In this document: piece after piece, positions 23,351 to 32,197 of the stretch | How positions within the stretch are numbered: the stretch's first letter is position 1 | Layout: every line of letters begins with the position of its first letter | Assembly (NCBI GenBank): GCA_012729405.1 | Contig: JAAYDH010000055.1 | Span: 1 to 35,680 of the forward strand | Direction: 5' to 3' | Origin: Erysipelotrichaceae bacterium | GTDB taxonomy: Bacteria; Bacillota_I; Bacilli_A; RFN20; CAG-826 | Length of the DNA: 35,680 bases | The notes under the pieces: model-generated | The model's database searches: none | The model's input: only the letters and a program-made list of their open reading frames with translations | Told to the model about the DNA's origin: nothing | Translations under genes and position numbers: made by a program

Positions 23351-24073
23351 ATGGCAAAAAGAGAGTCTTTGAAACATATTGCCTTCATTATGGACGGGAA
23401 TGGGAGATGGGCTACTGCTCGTGGTCTTCCTCGTTTTTTGGGACATAAAGCAGGTTGTGATCGCGTTATCGATATCTATGAAGAATGCCGATCCCAAGGG
23501 GTAAAGGTCATGTCTCTTTATGCTTTTTCAACTGAAAACTGGAATCGTCCCAAGAGCGAAATTAACCATCTTTTCAAATATCTTGAAATTTTCTTTAAAA
23601 AAGAAATTGATCGGATGATTAAAGAAGGTTGTCACATGATTGCTTCTGGTGATTTAACTCGCTTGCCTAAGAGGACACAAAAAGTTGTCCAAGATGCGAT
23701 GGAAAAAACCAAAGACTGCCACGATTTTACATTTAATATATGCCTCAACTATGGCGGGAAAGCCGAACTCGTTCGCGCAGCCAAATTATTCGCTGAGGAT
23801 GTTATTAATCACGAAACAAAAATTGAGGATTTAAATGAAGAAAGTTTTGAAAATTATTTATACACCAAAGGATTACCACCAGTCGATTTATTAATCCGCA
23901 CTAGTGGAGAGATGAGGACTTCGAATTTCCTACCTTGGCAACTTGCCTATGCCGAATTTATCTTCACTCCTACTCCTTGGCCTGATTTTGATAAAGAACA
24001 ATTTCGCAGCACTTTAAAGGAATATGAGAAGCGGTCACGCCGCTTTGGAGGCTTGTCCAATGAAAAAGACTGA
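23351..24073 (+). CDS. uppS: Undecaprenyl diphosphate synthase
   Basis: UppS makes the C55 lipid carrier for peptidoglycan and wall polymers. The 240-residue protein has HIAFIMDGNGRWA with catalytic Asp15, GHKAGCDRV, the conserved STENWNRP (about 61-68), NICLNYGGKAELVRA and the closing RTSGEMRTSNFLPWQLAYAE (about 197-216). The presence of UppS, PolC and signal peptidase suggests a cell with a wall, unlike Mollicutes proper; this is an inference. It ends in TGA and overlaps cdsA by 14 bases. Confidence 0.96.
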   Translation: MAKRESLKHIAFIMDGNGRWATARGLPRFLGHKAGCDRVIDIYEECRSQGVKVMSLYAFSTENWNRPKSEINHLFKYLEIFFKKEIDRMIKEGCHMIASGDLTRLPKRTQKVVQDAMEKTKDCHDFTFNICLNYGGKAELVRAAKLFAEDVINHETKIEDLNEESFENYLYTKGLPPVDLLIRTSGEMRTSNFLPWQLAYAEFIFTPTPWPDFDKEQFRSTLKEYEKRSRRFGGLSNEKD

Positions 24074-25115
24074 ACATCACCATAGACACAATGAGTTGAC
24101 CGAATCGACAAAAAGCTCAATGAAGACGCGAATTATCACAGGTATCATTGCGATTGTCTGTATTGTCCCTTTCATCTTTCTTGGTGACTGGTTCTTTGCT
24201 GCTCTCGTCATGTTTGCCTCTATTGTCTCGACGACAGAAATTATTCGCTGTCTGAAAGTGAAAAAATCAGTTCCTTATCTCATCGGCCTTACGGTAATTA
24301 GTATTATCATATGTATTTTCATTGTATTCTGGCCATTCTTGCTCAACTTATTCACCAAAATTCAAGAGGATTCTTGGTTCCATTTATACGCATATTTTGA
24401 CAGACTCCACATTTCTATTCTCTTGGTGTTCGTTGGCTTTGCTTTGCTATTTATGGTGGTGGTACTGTTTTCGTCCTTCACTGCACGAGACGCGAGCTTT
24501 ATGTTTACGATGTTGGTCGTTATTTCCCTCGGTTTACAAAGCCTCTTGTTCTTGCGTTACTATCCATCCTTCCTTGAAGATGAAGCTTTGAAAATTCTAA
24601 ATTCCGAAGCCCCGCCAGCCCCATTATTTAATACTTTTGACTCGTTTGAAGCATCTCTATTGGTAATTTATGTCGTTGTCTCGACGTTTATGACTGACAC
24701 AGGGGCCTATTTCTTTGGTCTTTTCTTTGGTAAAAAGAAAATCAACGAAAGAATTTCGCCTAAGAAAACCTATGCTGGATTTATTGGCGGACTAATTACC
24801 TCCTTTGTTTTTTCCTGCGGATTTGCTTTCATTTTTATCAGTACAGGGCACCCTTTATTAAAAGGGACTCTTGACTTAAATCATTGGTACTATGTAGTTG
24901 CTCTATCAGCGATTATTCCTTTGTTCGCAACACTCGGTGATTTCGTCTTTAGTTCGATTAAACGTTACTATAATATCAAAGATTACGGTAACTTTTTGCC
25001 GGGACACGGCGGTATTCTCGACCGTATCGATTCATTGCTCTTCTCGCTGACGGCGTCTGCTTTATTCATTTGGATCGTGACTAACATTGGCACTGATTTA
25101 CTCTTCTTATTATGA
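24060..25115 (+). CDS. cdsA: Phosphatidate cytidylyltransferase CdsA
   Basis: CdsA makes CDP-diacylglycerol from CTP and phosphatidic acid. The 351-residue membrane protein has about seven to eight hydrophobic segments and the family signature near the C-terminus: SIKRYYNIKDYG followed by LPGHGGILDRIDS (about 300-324). The start at 24060 is chosen because GGAGG (24046-24050) precedes it; the longer frame from 24024 lies deeper in uppS. It is longer than the usual 260-280 residues, with a polar N-terminal tail rich in His and a loop near 170-190. It ends in TGA and overlaps dxr by 4 bases. Confidence 0.93.
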   Translation: MKKTEHHHRHNELTESTKSSMKTRIITGIIAIVCIVPFIFLGDWFFAALVMFASIVSTTEIIRCLKVKKSVPYLIGLTVISIIICIFIVFWPFLLNLFTKIQEDSWFHLYAYFDRLHISILLVFVGFALLFMVVVLFSSFTARDASFMFTMLVVISLGLQSLLFLRYYPSFLEDEALKILNSEAPPAPLFNTFDSFEASLLVIYVVVSTFMTDTGAYFFGLFFGKKKINERISPKKTYAGFIGGLITSFVFSCGFAFIFISTGHPLLKGTLDLNHWYYVVALSAIIPLFATLGDFVFSSIKRYYNIKDYGNFLPGHGGILDRIDSLLFSLTASALFIWIVTNIGTDLLFLL

Positions 25116-26257
25116 TAAGTATTTGTTTACTTGGCGCTTCTGGATCAATTGGAAATCAAACCCTGGATGTCATGAAAAGGCATCCACTTGATTTTATATT
25201 GACCGCTTTTTCAGTTGGCCACCAGGTAAACAAAATCCCCTCAATCCTTAAATCTTTTCCTTCCGTGAGGATGATTTGCGTCCAGGAAGAAAAGGCCGCA
25301 GAAAAATATCATAAACTTTTTCCTCATCTACATTTTTTTCATGGCGATCAAGGACTAACATCATTGATTAAAGAATCTCAAGCCGACATGGTGGTCAACG
25401 CTCTTGTCGGTTTTGTCGGTTTGGTTCCTTCAATCACTGCTTTAGAGAATAACCGTGTTCTTGCTTTAGCAAACAAAGAAAGTCTCGTTGTTGGAGGAGA
25501 ATTAATCAAGAACATTCTCGCCTCTGGGAAAGGCAAACTTATTCCCATTGATAGCGAACATGTCGCCTTAGCTAAATGTCTCGCTGTGGACTCCAGCAAT
25601 GTCAAAAATCTAATTATTACCGCCAGCGGTGGAAGTTTCAGAAATCTTTCAAGAAAAGAATTAAAGACAGTCACCGCTGAGCAAGCTCTCAATCATCCGA
25701 CCTGGAAGATGGGCCCGAAAATTACCATCGACAGCGCCAGCATGATGAATAAGACTTTTGAGATTATCGAAGCCCATTATCTGTTCAATTTTCCCTATAA
25801 GAAAATAAAAGTCATAATTCATAGCGAATCTATGATTCATTCTATGGTACAATACAATGACGGAACTTATCGCATGGATATCGGGAAACCCGATATGTGT
25901 GTTCCAATCGCCTATGCCTTGTATCAAGGGTTATTACCTTACAAGACATATGTCTGTTCCGATTATCATGATTTCACCTCTTATCACTTCAGCGAATTAT
26001 CTTTAAAGAGATTTCCCGTCGTCAAATGGGCGAAGAAAGTCATTGAGGAAAAAGGCACATATGGCACTGTTCTCAATGCTTCAAACGAAGTGGCGGTCTC
26101 GGCGTTCTTGAAAGGCAAAATCTCTTTCTTGGATATCGAAAATGTTGTTTCCAGCATCATGAAAAATCACATTAACATCATTAATCCTACTCTTGTGGAT
26201 ATCCTAAGAGTGGATCAAGAAATTCGGCAAAAAGCCCTCAAATTTATTGAAAAGTAG
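25112..26257 (+). CDS. dxr: 1-deoxy-D-xylulose 5-phosphate reductoisomerase
   Basis: Dxr makes MEP from DXP in the non-mevalonate isoprenoid pathway, supplying the precursor that UppS extends. The 381-residue protein starts with the NADPH-binding LLGASGSIGNQTLDV (5-19), then NKESLVVGG (about 120-128), IDSEHVAL (about 147-154), SGGSFRN, NHPTWKMGPKITIDSASMMN and HSESMIHSMVQ. All catalytic acidic residues of the family appear present. Translation is coupled with cdsA. Confidence 0.96.
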   Translation: MISICLLGASGSIGNQTLDVMKRHPLDFILTAFSVGHQVNKIPSILKSFPSVRMICVQEEKAAEKYHKLFPHLHFFHGDQGLTSLIKESQADMVVNALVGFVGLVPSITALENNRVLALANKESLVVGGELIKNILASGKGKLIPIDSEHVALAKCLAVDSSNVKNLIITASGGSFRNLSRKELKTVTAEQALNHPTWKMGPKITIDSASMMNKTFEIIEAHYLFNFPYKKIKVIIHSESMIHSMVQYNDGTYRMDIGKPDMCVPIAYALYQGLLPYKTYVCSDYHDFTSYHFSELSLKRFPVVKWAKKVIEEKGTYGTVLNASNEVAVSAFLKGKISFLDIENVVSSIMKNHINIINPTLVDILRVDQEIRQKALKFIEK

Positions 26258-26262
26258 GTACT

Positions 26263-27522
26263 ATGGCTATTTTATTTAACTTTCTCTACATCCTTCTCTT
26301 TATCTTCTGCCTCTCGATTCTGATTATCGTTCACGAACTCGGACATTTTGCAATGGCAAAAGCCTTCCGGGTCTATTGTTTAGAATTCTCGATCGGTTTC
26401 GGTCCAAAACTATTCTCTTTCAAAAGAAAGAACGCCGAGACTCGTTTCTCCCTTCGAGGAATTCCCTTTGGAGGATATGTCTCTATGGTCGGAGAAGGAA
26501 CAGAAGTTCCGGCCGGAATTGAAGTTCCTGAGTCACGCAACTTTAATAAAATTAAAAAGTGGAAACGCATCATTATTTTAGTGGCTGGTGTGACAATGAA
26601 CGCCTTTCTTGCTTTAGGTGTTTTCTTTATCTCCGAGATGGCTTTTGAACAAACGGAGGTTTTGGCCGGTCAATTAATGGTGACGGAGAATTCCGTCGCG
26701 GCTAGTGCCGGACTTCAAAGCAACGATCGAATCTATCTCGACAGCGAGACTTTCGGAGAAAATGCACCAATCTATGTTGTTGATAGAACAAATGCCTATT
26801 TTACATATTTCGACGAAACAACCGCCCACGTAATTGTCGTTTTATCGCGTTCGATGCCCAGTTACTCGCAACGCAGTTGGAGCGATTATCTCAATTATTT
26901 GAACCCCGAAGCTATTGATGAAACGGAAGATTTAGATAAACACATCGTGCCAATTACTGCAGATGTCAATTCGGTGACTTTCAATATTACCAAATACGAC
27001 CTTGTAACCGAAGGCGAGGAACAGACCACAACTCCAGTTTCCGTCACTCTTAAGGCTAAATCCAACCTCACATCGCCAAAACGCTATTTCGAAGATATTG
27101 GTCTTTCTTTCTCTCTCCATAAATACCGCAACACTTTTGCTCAGGCGAATAAGAACACTTGGAATTTAATGGGAGAATCTTCCGCAGCTATTTTCAAAGG
27201 ATTAGGTTCTTTATTTACCTCCCCTGGCCAAGCAGGAGGAATTATTGCAGTTGGATTCGTCACGACATCGACTCTGCAAAACTTTGGGATTGTATCCTTC
27301 ATTCAACTATGGGGTTTAATTTCAATCAACTTAGCGATTATTAATTTATTGCCTTTCCCCGGATTAGACGGATGGCAAATCTTCGTTTTGATTTTCGAAT
27401 CGATTACAAAAAGAGAGATTTCTCAAAAGACCAAAAACATCGTTTCGAGCATTGGGATAATTCTCCTTTTCGGTTTGATGTTTGTCCTTTTAATCAAGGA
27501 TGTCTTCATGTTTATGATTTAA
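26263..27522 (+). CDS. rseP: Site-2 zinc metalloprotease RseP/RasP
   Basis: An intramembrane protease that cuts anti-sigma factors and signal peptide remnants. The 419-residue protein has the zinc site HELGH (His24, Glu25, His28) in the first membrane segment, GFGPKLFSF and FGGYVSMVGEG after it, a membrane segment near 105-125, a divergent PDZ-like region (about 135-290), and the second zinc motif LLPFPGLDGWQ with Asp near 369, followed by a final membrane segment. AGGT precedes the ATG 5 bases after dxr. In Bacillus proS lies between rasP and polC; here it is missing. Confidence 0.95.
   Translation: MAILFNFLYILLFIFCLSILIIVHELGHFAMAKAFRVYCLEFSIGFGPKLFSFKRKNAETRFSLRGIPFGGYVSMVGEGTEVPAGIEVPESRNFNKIKKWKRIIILVAGVTMNAFLALGVFFISEMAFEQTEVLAGQLMVTENSVAASAGLQSNDRIYLDSETFGENAPIYVVDRTNAYFTYFDETTAHVIVVLSRSMPSYSQRSWSDYLNYLNPEAIDETEDLDKHIVPITADVNSVTFNITKYDLVTEGEEQTTTPVSVTLKAKSNLTSPKRYFEDIGLSFSLHKYRNTFAQANKNTWNLMGESSAAIFKGLGSLFTSPGQAGGIIAVGFVTTSTLQNFGIVSFIQLWGLISINLAIINLLPFPGLDGWQIFVLIFESITKREISQKTKNIVSSIGIILLFGLMFVLLIKDVFMFMI
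27513..27518 (+). promoter_or_regulatory. Possible -10 box directly before polC
   Basis: TATGAT ends 8 bases before the polC ATG (27527) and overlaps the last codons of rseP. polC has no Shine-Dalgarno sequence. There is no convincing -35, so this is a weak candidate for a leaderless promoter. Confidence 0.3.
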
Positions 27523-27526
27523 AACT

Positions 27527-30500
27527 ATGAATGAAAAAATGGTTCGCTTCTTATCAAGTATCGGCATCGAGAACTTCGATGATTTTGATCTTGATTTTGA
27601 CATGATTGGACGCAACCGTTTTAATAAACAACAATATGACATGGTAATTGTCAAAACTAAACCATGGAAATATTATCTCCTTAGGCAATTTCAAGATAGA
27701 TTGATTAATATCGATTATCCCTATACGCTCCGTTTTTCTTATTTAGTTCGCCCAGATTATCACAATGCGATTTCTTTATTTGATGACTGGTATCAGACGA
27801 TTTATCGTCTCCCTCATAATTTAGTTATTACCGGCGATGAAGAAGATCGCTTGTACATCGAATATCTCAACGAAAGCGAGAAAGAACAATATGGTCAAGC
27901 GATTGCTGATTTTCGCGACTTTTTGAGTTTTATCAACTATGAATTCGTTATCGTTGAATCCGTTAAGCCATTCGAAGAACAAACTCCGGAAGTATCTACT
28001 AGACAGATGAAAAAGATTATCAAGAACGCTGAAATAGAAGCAGTTGAAACGCTGGAAGAAATCGCGGAAAAGCCGGAAATCGTCGACCGTAACGATGCTG
28101 CTGATATTGCCGAACAAGAACGAAAAGAATTAAAAGAGAAAGTTGAAGCGGCATATTTAGAAATCATGAAGCGCAACGCGGAAGAGATGGCTAAAGAGAG
28201 ACGCCGAGCAATGTTAAATAAACGCGGAAACTATCAGCCTATTGAGAGAATTGATTCTATTAATGAAAATTCAGGAAATGTTGACTTCTCCGGCCAAATC
28301 TTTTCGATTGAACTCCGCGAATTTGCCGACTCGACAAAAATCACCATTGGTGTCAATGACAAGTTTGGCGGTGCAATCATGGTTGGAGCTTACGAAAATA
28401 AACAAATCCCTGAAGATACAATCAAACTTCTAGATAAAGGAGCTAATGTCCGTATTCGTGGTGTGGCTTACGCGGATAATTTCACCAAAGAAGTAACAGT
28501 CAAAATGCATTATATCGATCTTCTTCCTCCAGATGAAATCGTTCCTGATGATGAAGAAATCAAAAGAGTCGAGCTCCACCTCCATAGCACGATGTCCAAT
28601 ATGGATGGCGTCACGAGCATGGATGACTATTGTCGTTATGCAAAAGCACTCGGGCACAAGACCATCGCCATTACTGATCACGCGGTCGTTCAAGGGTATC
28701 CAGAAGCTCAAAAAGCTGCTAAAAAGAATGGTTTAAAGATGATTTACGGCGCGGAACTCTACATGGTGGATGACAAGCTCAATTACATCAAAAACCCCGT
28801 AAATACCCCTTTAAACAAGGCTAAATACGTCGTATTGGATTTAGAAACCACCGGATTAAGCTCTCGATATGATAGGATCATTGAGTTTGGCGCGGTCAAA
28901 GTCGAGCACGGTTTGGTGTCTTCTCATTTTGATGTGCTTATTAATCCAGGATTCTCGTTAACGAGACAGATTACTGAAATCACTGGAATCACCGATGAAT
29001 TATTGAAAGACAAACCATCTATAAAAGATGTAATTAAAGATATTCTCGATTTTATCGGAGATGCGATTTTAGTCACTCATAACGCCGAATTCGATATTTC
29101 CTTCTTACAGGAATCTCTCGAGAGATTAGGTAGGCCTCCTCTTGCTAATCCAGTTATTGATACTTTACAGTTGTCACGTTATCTCTTCCCTGACAGCAAG
29201 AGACACTCCCTCGGTGCATTGTGTAACAATTTAGAAGTTAAATACGATGAAGAGCAAGCTCACCGTGCGGACTACGACGCGCAAGTTCTGAATGACGTCT
29301 TCCAACCTATGTTGTCTCGTCTAATTAGGCAACATCACATTATCACACACGCTGATTTGCAAAAGTTGGAAACTCCTCCATCTCTTTTAAAACATATCTA
29401 CCCTGTTCACATTGTTGTTTTAGCTAAGGACAAAATCGGTTTAAAGAATCTCTACAAGATGATTTCTTTATCTCATATCGAATATCTCGCGGAAGTACCA
29501 AAGATTCCTCGGCGAGAAGTTGAAAAACATCGCGATCATTTACTAATTGGTTCTGCCTGTTTTAACGGCGAAGTCTTTAGAACCGCCCGTTATTACAACG
29601 CTCAACGTTTGAAAGAAGTGATGACTTTTTATGACTACATTGAAGTTCAACCATTGGAGAACTATTCATTCCTCGTCAACATGGGTGAAATGACTCAAGA
29701 AGCAGTGAAAAGATATGTTGCCGACATCGTTGAAACCGCAACCGAAGCCGGAAAGACAATCGTGGCAACAGGTGATGTCCATTATTTGACACCAAAAGAA
29801 AAAGTCTTCCGGGATATCTATATCTCTGCTAAGGGTTTAGGTGGCACCAACCACGCTCTTAATCCATATTCTCGCAACAAACAACCACCTTTTGAAAATC
29901 CCGATCAGCATTACCGAACCACCAAGGAAATGTTGGATTGCATGTCATTTTTAGGAAAAGATAAAGCTTATGAAATAACTGTCACTAATACGAACAAAAT
30001 TGCTGACATGATTGAGCCCATCGTTCCGCTTCCAAATGATAAACTTTATTCTCCTAAGATTGAAAATTCGGAGAAACTATTAACTGACCTCTGCTATCAG
30101 AAAGCCCACGAATTGTATGGTGATCCTTTGCCAAAGCCGATTAAAGAGCGACTTGATGCTGAACTTAATGGTATTATTTCGAATGGATTCTCAGTTATTT
30201 ACTACATTGCTCACAAAATTGTTAAGAAGACACAAGAAGACGATTATATTGTCGGATCTCGTGGCTCGGTTGGTTCGAGCCTTGCAGCAACTATGGCAGG
30301 TATTACGGAAGTTAATCCCTTGCCACCTCATTATCTGTGCAAGGAGTGCCATTATTTAGAATGGACAAGCGAGACGATGCCCGACTATCGTTCGGGCTAT
30401 GATTTACCCGAAAAGAAGTGTCCAGTTTGTGGCGCGGACATGATTCACGACGGACAGGATATTCCATTTGAGACTTTCTTGGGTTTCCACGCTGAAAAAA

Positions 30501-31969
30501 CACCTGATATTGACTTAAACTTTCCTCGTGATTATCAATCTCGTGCTCACGATTACACAAAAGAATTGCTAGGTGAAAACAATGTTTTCCGTGCAGGAAC
30601 AATTGAAACCGTGAAGGATAAAACAGCCTTCGGTTTTGCGCGCGGTTATATCGAGCGAAAAGGTCTTGATCCGAACACCTTTCCCAAATCCAAAATTGCT
30701 TATTATGCGTCAGGTTGTATCGGTGTGAAAAGAACCACCGGTCAACACCCTGGGGGAATCGTTGTTATTCCTAACGAATATGAGGTCTATGACTTTACTC
30801 CAATTCAATACCCTGCTGACGAACCAGAATCATCTTGGAAGACCACCCATTTCGACTTCCATTCCATTCACGATACGGTTTTAAAACTCGACTTATTAGG
30901 TCACGTCGATCCAATGGCGTTACGCATGATGTCCAAATTGACCAACGTCAAACTGGAAGACATTCCATTAAACGACAAGGAAACACTTTCAATTTTCTCA
31001 TCTCCAAAGGCTTTAGGAATGAAAAACGACTATATGGTCTCCAAAACTGGAGCGATGGGTATTCCCGAATTCGGGACTAATTTCGTTCGTGGAATTCTCG
31101 AAAAAACAAGTCCAAAAACATTTTCAGATCTTGTTATTATTTCTGGCCTATCCCATGGAACCGGCGTCTGGCAAGGCAACGCGGAGAACTTAATTAACTC
31201 GCAGAAAGCCACCCTTCAAGAAGTCATTGGATGTCGTGACGATATTATGACTTACCTCATCAATAAAGCTATTCCGGCCGCTATCAGCTTCTCAATCATG
31301 GAAGACGTCCGTCATGGAAAGGGCTTGAAACCTGAATTTATTGAAGTGATGAAGGTTCACAAAGTTCCTCAATATTACATTGATTCCTGTAATTTAATTA
31401 AGTACATGTTCCCAAAAGGACATGCGGTTGCGTATGTCACAATGGCGATTAGAGTAGGTTACTTTAAAGTTCATTATCCACTCGAATATTACGCGACATT
31501 CTTTTCTGTGCGCTCCAAACAATTCGATATTTCAGCGATGATTAAAGGAAGAGATGCTATTATTAGTCGTCTTGATGAGTTAAAATTGAAAAGCAAAAGT
31601 AAGACTGATAAGCTTACTCCGAAGGAAGAAGACCAGATTGTTACTTTACAAATTGCTCTCGAAATGGTTCAGCGTGGATACAAATTTGAGAACATTGACT
31701 TGTATAGATCTGAGGTCGCTGACTTCATCGTTGATCATCAAAATAAAGCGCTTATCCCTCCCTTCACAACCATTGATGGTTTAGGAGAGAACAACGCACT
31801 GACCGTGATCAAAGCCCGTAAAGAAGGTAAATTCTTCTCAAAAGAAGATTTGCTCCGTCGAACAAAATTAACAACCACCAACGTCAATGACTTATCGGTC
31901 TTAGGAGTTCTTGATGGTTTAAATGAAACTGATCAAATGACTCTTTTTGACCTGAATGATTTGTCATAA
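27527..31969 (+). CDS. polC: DNA polymerase III PolC-type alpha subunit
   Basis: The Gram-positive replicative polymerase with proofreading. The 1480-residue protein has the usual order: N-terminal domains (1-240), OB fold (about 245-340), PHP part 1 with ELHLHSTMSNMDG (about 348-360), DEDDh exonuclease VLDLETTGL (about 436-444) with THNAEFD, PHP part 2, a zinc finger CKEC...CPVC (about 938-970), the polymerase core TPDIDLNFP with the catalytic Asp pair (about 993-1001), and C-terminal helix-hairpin-helix motifs. It is the last gene of the uppS-polC run. There is no terminator between it and the tRNA. Confidence 0.98.
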   Translation: MNEKMVRFLSSIGIENFDDFDLDFDMIGRNRFNKQQYDMVIVKTKPWKYYLLRQFQDRLINIDYPYTLRFSYLVRPDYHNAISLFDDWYQTIYRLPHNLVITGDEEDRLYIEYLNESEKEQYGQAIADFRDFLSFINYEFVIVESVKPFEEQTPEVSTRQMKKIIKNAEIEAVETLEEIAEKPEIVDRNDAADIAEQERKELKEKVEAAYLEIMKRNAEEMAKERRRAMLNKRGNYQPIERIDSINENSGNVDFSGQIFSIELREFADSTKITIGVNDKFGGAIMVGAYENKQIPEDTIKLLDKGANVRIRGVAYADNFTKEVTVKMHYIDLLPPDEIVPDDEEIKRVELHLHSTMSNMDGVTSMDDYCRYAKALGHKTIAITDHAVVQGYPEAQKAAKKNGLKMIYGAELYMVDDKLNYIKNPVNTPLNKAKYVVLDLETTGLSSRYDRIIEFGAVKVEHGLVSSHFDVLINPGFSLTRQITEITGITDELLKDKPSIKDVIKDILDFIGDAILVTHNAEFDISFLQESLERLGRPPLANPVIDTLQLSRYLFPDSKRHSLGALCNNLEVKYDEEQAHRADYDAQVLNDVFQPMLSRLIRQHHIITHADLQKLETPPSLLKHIYPVHIVVLAKDKIGLKNLYKMISLSHIEYLAEVPKIPRREVEKHRDHLLIGSACFNGEVFRTARYYNAQRLKEVMTFYDYIEVQPLENYSFLVNMGEMTQEAVKRYVADIVETATEAGKTIVATGDVHYLTPKEKVFRDIYISAKGLGGTNHALNPYSRNKQPPFENPDQHYRTTKEMLDCMSFLGKDKAYEITVTNTNKIADMIEPIVPLPNDKLYSPKIENSEKLLTDLCYQKAHELYGDPLPKPIKERLDAELNGIISNGFSVIYYIAHKIVKKTQEDDYIVGSRGSVGSSLAATMAGITEVNPLPPHYLCKECHYLEWTSETMPDYRSGYDLPEKKCPVCGADMIHDGQDIPFETFLGFHAEKTPDIDLNFPRDYQSRAHDYTKELLGENNVFRAGTIETVKDKTAFGFARGYIERKGLDPNTFPKSKIAYYASGCIGVKRTTGQHPGGIVVIPNEYEVYDFTPIQYPADEPESSWKTTHFDFHSIHDTVLKLDLLGHVDPMALRMMSKLTNVKLEDIPLNDKETLSIFSSPKALGMKNDYMVSKTGAMGIPEFGTNFVRGILEKTSPKTFSDLVIISGLSHGTGVWQGNAENLINSQKATLQEVIGCRDDIMTYLINKAIPAAISFSIMEDVRHGKGLKPEFIEVMKVHKVPQYYIDSCNLIKYMFPKGHAVAYVTMAIRVGYFKVHYPLEYYATFFSVRSKQFDISAMIKGRDAIISRLDELKLKSKSKTDKLTPKEEDQIVTLQIALEMVQRGYKFENIDLYRSEVADFIVDHQNKALIPPFTTIDGLGENNALTVIKARKEGKFFSKEDLLRRTKLTTTNVNDLSVLGVLDGLNETDQMTLFDLNDLS

Positions 31970-31981
31970 AGACGCTCATCT

Positions 31982-32058
31982 CGGGAAGTAGCACAGCTTG
32001 GTAGTGCGCTTGGTTCGGGACCAAGAGGTCGTGGGTTCGAATCCCATCTTTCCGACCA
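31982..32058 (+). tRNA. tRNA-Pro (anticodon CGG)
   Basis: All four arms fold: acceptor CGGGAAG/CTTTCCG, D arm GCAC/GTGC, anticodon arm CTTGG-TTCGGGA-CCAAG with CGG at the anticodon position, T arm GTGGG-TTCGAAT-CCCAT, then A-CCA encoded in the DNA. It reads CCG codons. It starts 12 bases after polC and is closed by its own terminator. Confidence 0.95.
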
Positions 32059-32067
32059 CTCGAAAAT

Positions 32068-32091
32068 AACTCTTCATATGAAGAGTTTTTT
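32068..32091 (+). terminator. Terminator after tRNA-Pro
   Basis: Perfect 8-bp stem AACTCTTC/GAAGAGTT with an ATAT loop, followed by a run of T residues. It may also end the polC transcript. Confidence 0.88.
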
Positions 32092-32114
32092 GTTTCCTTT
32101 AAATAGATGGGGAC

Positions 32115-32155
32115 ATCCATAAACATATGGATTTCTTTATTCATTTAAGAATAAA
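32115..32155 (+). repeat. Two adjacent hairpins before the acyltransferase gene
   Basis: ATCCATA-AACA-TATGGAT (32115-32132) is directly followed by TTTATTC-ATTTAA-GAATAAA (32136-32155). Both are perfect 7-bp stems. They lie between the tRNA terminator and the promoter of the next gene. The first may be an additional terminator; the second has no T run. Confidence 0.5.
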
Positions 32156-32179
32156 AATGTTTTATGCTTTAGATACGGT

Positions 32180-32188
32180 TGTTATAAT
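32180..32188 (+). promoter_or_regulatory. Extended -10 promoter of the accessory operon, leaderless geometry
   Basis: TGT-TATAAT is an extended -10 that ends 9 bases before the ATG at 32198. No Shine-Dalgarno sequence is present. This would start the 32198-33106-34763 transcript. Confidence 0.65.
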
Positions 32189-32197
32189 TAAGAAGTT

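Noticed and set aside
32115..32155. Riboswitch upstream of the accessory operon
   Set aside because: The two hairpins lie upstream of the predicted promoter (32180-32188), so they would not be part of the mRNA; no known riboswitch core sequence is visible.
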